The notes below the pieces were generated by a model. The model searched no databases. It saw only the letters and a list, made by a program, of their open reading frames with translations, and was not told the DNA's origin. Shown here piece by piece: positions 1 through 4,283 of a DNA stretch of 8,344 bases. The stretch lies in the NCBI GenBank assembly GCA_011051855.1, contig DRKG01000298.1:1-8344 (forward strand), read 5' to 3'. Position 1 is the first letter of the stretch. Each line of letters starts with the position of its first letter. Source of the stretch: a bacterium. GTDB lineage: Bacteria > Planctomycetota > UBA1135 > UBA2386. The position numbers and the translations under genes were made by a program.

Positions 1-1
1 C

Positions 2-511
2 GTCGACAGTGCCGACCTCGACAAGTTCGCGCTCGTCTACGAGGTCGACTGCAACAACAACGGCACCAACGACCTGGCCGACGTGCTGACCGGCGGCCAC
101 GACGATGCCAACGGCAACTACGTTCCCGACGAGTGCGAGCACTGTCAGGTGGACCTGGGCTTTGCCGGGGCCGGTACGCTGACTCTCGCGATGTGCGGGG
201 ATGTGCTGACCACGTCCGGTTCGAAGGCGACGTTCCGCCTCACCGATGGTCCGGCCAACGTGCCCGTGATCATCGGCATCGGTGCGGTGCAGAGCCCGTA
301 TCTGATCACGCCGACGGAATACCTGGTGCCGCTCGAGCCGCTGAGCGCCGTCGTGACGACGCTCTCGACCGATGCCAACGGTGAGCTGCACGTGCCGGTG
401 CAGGGGGGCGGCAACCTGCCGACCATGACCTGGATCTTCCAGGCGGCGGTGTTCACCGGCAGTGTGTTCGATCTGTCGAACGCGATCGAGGTGACGGTCG
501 GAGCGTTCTGA
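2..511 (+). CDS. Secreted protein with calcium-loop repeats and C-terminal beta domain (5' truncated)
   Basis: Only the last 169 residues are present; the frame is open to the left edge and ends at TGA 509-511. Visible residues 15-46 hold two acidic, Asn/Gly-rich loops: D16-C-N-N-N-G-T-N-D24, and D34-D-A-N-G-N-Y-V-P-D43 followed by E-C-E. They resemble the dockerin/thrombospondin-type-3 calcium loops (DCNxNGxxD ... PDECE) common in secreted planctomycete proteins. A Cys pair (C45, C48) links them to a beta-rich domain (about residues 50-169) that alternates hydrophobic strands with turns and ends in a Leu-Ser-Asn-Ala motif near residue 160. A similar domain closes the M14 peptidase at 1529-3217. 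There is no C-terminal membrane anchor. I infer an extracellular or surface role, with the domain acting as a structural or sorting module. The catalytic or binding part, if any, lies outside the window, so no function is assigned. Confidence 0.8.
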   Translation, partial: VDSADLDKFALVYEVDCNNNGTNDLADVLTGGHDDANGNYVPDECEHCQVDLGFAGAGTLTLAMCGDVLTTSGSKATFRLTDGPANVPVIIGIGAVQSPYLITPTEYLVPLEPLSAVVTTLSTDANGELHVPVQGGGNLPTMTWIFQAAVFTGSVFDLSNAIEVTVGAF

Positions 512-660
512 CTCTCCTTCCCTCGTCCGTCGGGGCCGCAAGCGTAGGCGCAAGTCGCGTAGCGGAGGAGTGTTCGCGCGCGCCAGCCGGGTGTTGGCGA
601 TAGCGGAGATTCTCCTGCGACCTCGCGTGGAACCGTTGGCGTGCGATCATCGGGCGCCGT

Positions 661-682
661 CGCCGCATCACGTGATGCGGCG
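661..682. promoter_or_regulatory. Perfect 22-bp palindrome (candidate operator or RNA hairpin)
   Basis: The 22 bases are identical to their own reverse complement, with CACGTG at the centre. As RNA they would form a 9-bp GC-rich stem with a four-base loop. The site ends 34 bases before the ATG at 717. It could be a dimeric regulator's operator for the downstream gene, a leader hairpin, or a terminator for the gene ending at 511. No T-run follows, which weakens the terminator reading, and it lies 149 bases past that stop. The palindrome is seen directly; its role is inferred. Confidence 0.5.
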
Positions 683-704
683 TGGCTTCCGTTCGCCCCC
701 TTCC

Positions 705-710
705 TGGAGG
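705..710 (+). promoter_or_regulatory. Ribosome binding site deciding the start of the TPR gene
   Basis: The purine-rich TGGAGG ends six bases before ATG 717, matching the anti-Shine-Dalgarno consensus at a good distance. It supports 717 rather than 570 as the start and places the signal-like peptide at the N-terminus. Confidence 0.7.
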
Positions 711-716
711 AAACCG

Positions 717-1448
717 ATGTTCGCCAAAGGAATCGCGCTCACCGCGCTTGCCGTCTCCACGCCGTTCGCGTTCTACCACGCCCAGGATCCCGTCCCGCAT
801 CAACCGCCGCGAACCGCACCTTCGGCGGCCAACTCCGAACTGCAGCGTGCGCGCGCCGAGTTGCAGGCTGCGCGCCAGGAACTCCGCCGGCTGCGTCGGC
901 AGCTCGATTCGGCCCTCGATCGCCTCGACCAGCACTACTCCGTCGAACGCGACCGCAACTGCTCGCCTTCGCGCAGCCGGGCGCTGATGTCGCACTACCA
1001 GTGGCTGCGCGACGAAGGGCACGGCGAGCGCGCGCAGGGGGCGCTGGCCAGGGTCGTGCAGGGCGTCGGGGATGACGCGAACCGCCTGAACAGCGTGGCG
1101 TGGGATCTGATGACCGACAAGAAGACCGCCGGCAAGTTCGACGAGGTGGCGCTGGCGTTGGCGAGACGCATGCAGGAAGTGGCCGGCAAACGCCGCGGCC
1201 GTGCCGGCCTCAGCTACAACCATCTCGATACGATCGCGCTCGCCCAGTTCCTCAACGGCGACATCGAGCAGGCGATCCGCACCCAAGAGCAGGCGATCGC
1301 CAAGGGTGGGCGCGGCGACGACTTCCGCCGTCGTCTGCGCACCTACGAGGCCGCGCAGGCGGCGCTGGCGAAGGCCAGGACGAACACCAACAGCCGTGTC
1401 GTGCCGGCGGCGGCCACGATGGTCGCAAGCCGCAACGAGGACGAGTAG
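717..1448 (+). CDS. Exported coiled-coil / TPR-repeat protein
   Basis: The protein has 243 residues. The start at ATG 717 is preferred over an in-frame start at 570 because a GGAGG-type ribosome binding site (about 705-710) sits six bases upstream. The protein then begins with a short signal-like segment: M-F-A-K-G, then a hydrophobic stretch to about residue 20, then H-A-Q. Residues about 38-72 form an Arg/Glu/Gln/Ala/Leu-rich coiled coil. Residues about 121-215 look like tetratricopeptide helices: N-x-x-A-W at 125-129, then a helix pair in which D171-T-I-A-L-A leads to G181-D-I-E-Q-A-I-x-T-Q. This matches TPR units seen in many planctomycete proteins. TPRs mediate protein-protein contacts, so a periplasmic scaffold or assembly role is plausible, but no partner is evident. 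The tail is low complexity. C82 is the only cysteine and there is no lipobox, so a soluble or signal-anchored protein is more likely than a lipoprotein. Confidence 0.8.
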   Translation: MFAKGIALTALAVSTPFAFYHAQDPVPHQPPRTAPSAANSELQRARAELQAARQELRRLRRQLDSALDRLDQHYSVERDRNCSPSRSRALMSHYQWLRDEGHGERAQGALARVVQGVGDDANRLNSVAWDLMTDKKTAGKFDEVALALARRMQEVAGKRRGRAGLSYNHLDTIALAQFLNGDIEQAIRTQEQAIAKGGRGDDFRRRLRTYEAAQAALAKARTNTNSRVVPAAATMVASRNEDE

Positions 1449-1460
1449 TCGCGACGGCTC

Positions 1461-1473
1461 GACCGTGTCGGTC
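1461..1473 (+). other. Small inverted repeat after the TPR gene
   Basis: A perfect 5-bp stem (GACCG/CGGTC) with a 3-base loop lies 12 bases after the TPR gene's stop, in the 80-bp gap before the peptidase gene. It has no T-run and could occur by chance in GC-rich DNA. At best it is a weak terminator or processing hairpin. The rest of the gap shows a TTGACG at 1494-1499 but no properly spaced -10 box. Confidence 0.2.
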
Positions 1474-1528
1474 CACCGTGCGCCATGCGTCGGTTGACGG
1501 ATTGGCTGCACGGCGGGATCGTATCCGC

Positions 1529-3217
1529 ATGCGAATCCTCTGCTCGTTTGCATCCATCATGCTCGCCACCGCAGTTGTCGGTCAGACTCCCGCGGTCTCG
1601 TGGAACGGTGAAAACATGCGTCTCCGTTCGGCTTCGGTTTCCGCGGTCAGTGGTGGCTGGGACCTCGTGCTGCAAATGGACGACGACAACGGCAACACGT
1701 CACTGCCGACCAGCTATCGGCGGTGGTGGCATTGCCAAGTCGACAACCTTACGCCGGGAACGACGCTGAACTTTCGGGTGACCAATGCCGGCTATTCGGA
1801 CGTGATCCTGCCCGTCTGGTCGCTTTCGACCGATGGAGTGACGTTCGGCGACTACGCCCGGATGCCGACCAGTGCCACGCCGCAGGTGATCGGTGGCACC
1901 CAACACCGCTTCAGCGTGCAGGTGCCGACCGGCGTCGTCGCGATGCGGGTGGCGAAGTACTTCCCGTACACCGTGACGATGAAGGATGACCTGATCTGGT
2001 CGGTGTTCGGGCATCCGCGCGTGCGCAGCGTGGTCACGATCGGCTCTTCGCAGCAGGGGCGCTCGATCCAGAAGATCGAACTGACCGACGGTGGGGTCCC
2101 CGATACCCAAAAGGAGCGGGTGTGGATCCACGCCGGGATCCACCCGGCCGAGACCACCAGCTACTTCGTCGTGGAAGGGCTGATCGATTGGCTGCTGTCG
2201 GGCGATCCGTACGCGGAGGCATTGCTCGATGCGACGTTGATCGAAATCGTGCCGATGGCAAACCCCGACGGCGTGTACCTCGGCAACTACCGCACCAACG
2301 CCAACTCGTCCAATCTCGAGTCGCAGTGGAGTGCGCCGTACAACTCGCCGCAACCCGAGGTGATCGCGCTGCGCACCGCGATCGAAGGCTACATGGGCAG
2401 TGTGGCGAGTCCCGCCTTCCACCCGATTCGCGTGCTGCTCAATCTGCACAGCACACACAACGTTTCGTTTCCGTTCCACTTCCAGCACGTCGCTAACAGC
2501 AACTGGTCGCCGGGGTGCACGAGTTGTGGAGTGATCCCGCAAGTCAATCAGGTCGAGGGGCAGTGGATCGCGAACTTCAGAAACCGCAGTCCGTTCGTCG
2601 CGCTCGGCACCACGCAGAACAGCACGCTCGGCAGCCGGCCCTTCGTCGAATCGATGTGTCACGATCGCTGGACCGCCGTCAACGGCTGGTTGAACGCGCC
2701 GAACTTCGAACAGCCGGTGATGGCGATCACGTTCGAGGGCACCTACGGCAAGGGGCCGGACGGCGTCACCTGGAACACCATGGACGACTACCGCCAGTGC
2801 GGCCGTGATCTGGGCATGGCGCTGTTCGACCAGTTCGGCTTGCAGTTGGGCGCGGGTGCCCAGGCCTATGGCCAGCCGTGTTCGGCGTTGTCGCTGGCGG
2901 CGTCGCTCACCCCGCAGCCCGACGGCAGCCACGTCGCCAACCTGACGATCAGCGGTGGCCCGTCTCCGGGCGTCGCGGTCTTGGCCGTCGGCGGCACGCA
3001 GACGCAGACGCCGTTGCCCGCGCCTTGGTCCGCCTGTTCTCTGTTGGCGACGCCCGACGCCACCGCAGTGTTGGTGCTCGACGGCAGCGGTGGTGCGTCG
3101 CTGCCGCTGAACGTGCCCGCGGTCTCCGGGTTGGTCGCATACCTGCAGGCGATCTCGCTCGACCCCGCGTTGGCGCTCGACGCCAGCAACGGCCTGACCC
3201 TGCAGAACAGCTACTGA
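1529..3217 (+). CDS. Secreted M14 metallocarboxypeptidase-like protein, CCP-type, with C-terminal beta domain
   Basis: The protein has 562 residues. ATG 1529 is chosen because a signal peptide follows at once (M-R-I-L-C-S-F-A, hydrophobic to about 17, likely cut near V-V-G-Q); the longer frame from 1100 overlaps the TPR gene. The ribosome binding site is weak. Residues about 30-160 resemble the beta-sandwich N-domain preceding the catalytic domain in cytosolic-carboxypeptidase (Nna1/AGTPBP1-like) enzymes, including Y-F-P-Y-T near 144-148. The peptidase domain spans about 165-435. Its zinc ligands are H205 and E208 (HPAE) and H307 (N-L-H-S). N-P-D-G is at 245-248, R255 is a possible substrate arginine, and E403 (T-F-E-G-T-Y-G) is the likely general base. 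The usual D-L-N-R is replaced by N-L-E-S at 262-265, so C-terminal carboxylate recognition may differ. Residues about 450-562 form a beta domain like that of the gene ending at 511. A role in extracellular peptide trimming is inferred; the substrate is unknown. Confidence 0.85.
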   Translation: MRILCSFASIMLATAVVGQTPAVSWNGENMRLRSASVSAVSGGWDLVLQMDDDNGNTSLPTSYRRWWHCQVDNLTPGTTLNFRVTNAGYSDVILPVWSLSTDGVTFGDYARMPTSATPQVIGGTQHRFSVQVPTGVVAMRVAKYFPYTVTMKDDLIWSVFGHPRVRSVVTIGSSQQGRSIQKIELTDGGVPDTQKERVWIHAGIHPAETTSYFVVEGLIDWLLSGDPYAEALLDATLIEIVPMANPDGVYLGNYRTNANSSNLESQWSAPYNSPQPEVIALRTAIEGYMGSVASPAFHPIRVLLNLHSTHNVSFPFHFQHVANSNWSPGCTSCGVIPQVNQVEGQWIANFRNRSPFVALGTTQNSTLGSRPFVESMCHDRWTAVNGWLNAPNFEQPVMAITFEGTYGKGPDGVTWNTMDDYRQCGRDLGMALFDQFGLQLGAGAQAYGQPCSALSLAASLTPQPDGSHVANLTISGGPSPGVAVLAVGGTQTQTPLPAPWSACSLLATPDATAVLVLDGSGGASLPLNVPAVSGLVAYLQAISLDPALALDASNGLTLQNSY

Positions 3218-3219
3218 GC

Positions 3220-3248
3220 TTCCGAACCCGGCTGCGTGCGGGTATCCT
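3220..3248 (+). promoter_or_regulatory. Weak candidate promoter for scpA
   Basis: TTCCGA (3220-3225) and TATCCT (3243-3248) are 17 bases apart, matching TTGACA/TATAAT at 3 of 6 and 4 of 6 positions. Transcription would begin within a few bases of the GTG at 3258, giving a nearly leaderless message, which fits the lack of a clear ribosome binding site. A 5-bp inverted repeat (ACCCG 3226-3230 / CGGGT 3239-3243) occupies the spacer. The match is poor and could be chance; read-through from the peptidase gene 40 bases upstream is the alternative. Confidence 0.2.
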
Positions 3249-3257
3249 GGGCCGGCG

Positions 3258-4103
3258 GTGAGCTATCGCGTCGAACTGCCGGTCTTCTCGGGTCCGATGG
3301 ACCTGTTGCTGCACCTGGTCCGGCAGGCCGAGGTCGACATCCACGAGATCTCGGTCGCGAAGATCCTGGACGCCTATCTCGAGCACTTGAAGGTGCTCCA
3401 GGAGCTCGATCTGCACGACATCGGCGACTTCGTCGTGATGGCCAGCACGCTGATGGAGATCAAGTCGCGCGAGCTGCTGCCGAACGAGTCGGTCGAGATC
3501 GAGGAAGAGCTCGATCCGCGCGACGACCTGATCCGGCGCTTGCTCGAATACAAGCGCTACCGCGACCTGGCGCGTGAACTCGACGGCCGCAGCGTGCGCC
3601 GCCAGCGGCAGAGCCAGTTGGTGATCGCGCAACCACCGGAGCTGCGCACGCCGAAGGACGAGGACCTGCTGGACCTCGGCGAACTGGGAGTTTGGGACTT
3701 GACGTCGGCGTTCGCCAAGTTGCTCGACGAGATCGGCCAGCAGCAGTCGATGGAGGTCGAGGTCGAGAAGCGCGACGTCGGCTACTACACCGAGAAGCTG
3801 CTGAGCACGTTCAAGCAGCGCCGGGAAGTGACCTTCTCCGAGGTGTTCGATCGCTCGGAGGGGCGCTACGGCATGATCGGCACGTTGATCGCCCTGCTCG
3901 AGATGATGAAGCAGGGCTACCTGCGCGCCTTCCAGGAGCAGTGCTTCGACGACATCAGCTTGGCCTACGTCGGCAGCGAAGACGTGCGCGCCGAGCAGAT
4001 CCTCGCCGGCATCACGTCCGAGGATCTTGATGCGCAGCGGGAGCAGGATGCGCTGCAGCCTGAGGACGGCCGCGGGGACGGCGCGGTGGAGCAGGGCGCC
4101 TGA
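3258..4103 (+). CDS. scpA: Segregation and condensation protein A (kleisin of SMC-ScpAB)
   Basis: The protein has 281 residues, typical for ScpA. ScpA is the kleisin bridging the two heads of the SMC dimer and, with ScpB, forms the bacterial condensin that compacts and segregates the chromosome. The N-terminus has the family signature: Y-R-V-E-L-P-V-F-S-G-P-M-D-L-L-L-H-L at residues 3-20, followed by the I-x-E-I-S-V-A-K-I segment and the helices at about 38-72 that pack on the SMC neck. A variable acidic/basic linker runs about 76-145. The C-terminal winged helix, which binds the SMC cap, is at about 175-240 (V-T-F-S-E-V-F 191-197, then I-G-T-L-I-A-L-L-E 207-215). A 40-residue Glu/Asp/Gln/Gly-rich tail follows. 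The GTG start is chosen because the conserved N-terminus begins right after it. scpB, often adjacent, is not in the window: the next gene is a membrane protein 180 bases downstream. Confidence 0.95.
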   Translation: MSYRVELPVFSGPMDLLLHLVRQAEVDIHEISVAKILDAYLEHLKVLQELDLHDIGDFVVMASTLMEIKSRELLPNESVEIEEELDPRDDLIRRLLEYKRYRDLARELDGRSVRRQRQSQLVIAQPPELRTPKDEDLLDLGELGVWDLTSAFAKLLDEIGQQQSMEVEVEKRDVGYYTEKLLSTFKQRREVTFSEVFDRSEGRYGMIGTLIALLEMMKQGYLRAFQEQCFDDISLAYVGSEDVRAEQILAGITSEDLDAQREQDALQPEDGRGDGAVEQGA

Positions 4104-4117
4104 ACGTCCTGCTCTGA

Positions 4118-4135
4118 TGCACGCGGGGTGCACCC
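4118..4135. other. Overlapping short inverted repeats after scpA
   Basis: TGCAC (4118-4122) pairs with GTGCA (4128-4132) around a five-base loop, and the 10-bp palindrome GGGTGCACCC (4126-4135) overlaps its right arm. They begin 14 bases after the scpA stop. This could be a weak terminator or two alternative hairpins; there is no T-run. The remainder of the 180-bp gap to the next gene holds no gene that I can support. Confidence 0.25.
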
Positions 4136-4224
4136 GAGTGCCCATGCCATCGACGATGCGGGCCGTGTGACGGGCTCGTCGACGGAAGTTGCGCGCCCGA
4201 ACGCGGCCGGCAGGTAGTTTTCGC

Positions 4225-4252
4225 TTGGTGCCGTTTGCGCGACGGTCACAAT
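4225..4252 (+). promoter_or_regulatory. Weak candidate promoter upstream of the membrane synthase-like gene
   Basis: TTGGTG (4225-4230) and CACAAT (4247-4252) are separated by 16 bases, within a locally AT-richer patch (4214-4222). They match the sigma-70 hexamers at 3 of 6 and 4 of 6 positions. The start codon at 4284 is 31 bases downstream, which suits a promoter. The match is weak and the promoter consensus of the host is not known to me. Confidence 0.2.
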
Positions 4253-4283
4253 CCTGCCGCGTCACCCCGACGGCCCAACGATC

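Larger units (their letters stand above)
512..716. other. Intergenic region, 205 bp, carrying a 22-bp palindrome
   Basis: This gap separates the truncated secreted protein from the TPR protein. An open frame from 570 runs in phase into the TPR gene, but its first 49 codons read as Arg/Pro-rich filler with no export signal. The strong ribosome binding site just before 717 also argues against translation from 570. Apart from the palindrome at 661-682, I see no convincing -35/-10 pair, RNA gene or small gene. Confidence 0.6.

Noticed and set aside
570..716. N-terminal extension of the TPR protein from an earlier start
   Set aside because: It would bury the signal-like peptide, read through the 22-bp palindrome and ignore the good ribosome binding site before 717. 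The added residues look non-coding.
1100..1528. N-terminal extension of the peptidase frame
   Set aside because: It overlaps the TPR gene out of frame and its product is Arg/Gln/Pro-rich. The signal peptide starts cleanly at 1529.
453..1553. Minus-strand open frame of 366 codons over the TPR gene
   Set aside because: The + strand gene there has a ribosome binding site, signal-like N-terminus and TPR motifs. The antisense product shows no recognisable domain.
1700..2932. Minus-strand open frame of 410 codons
   Set aside because: It is fully antisense to the M14 peptidase, whose catalytic motifs are intact; the translation is Arg/Val/His-rich low-complexity sequence.
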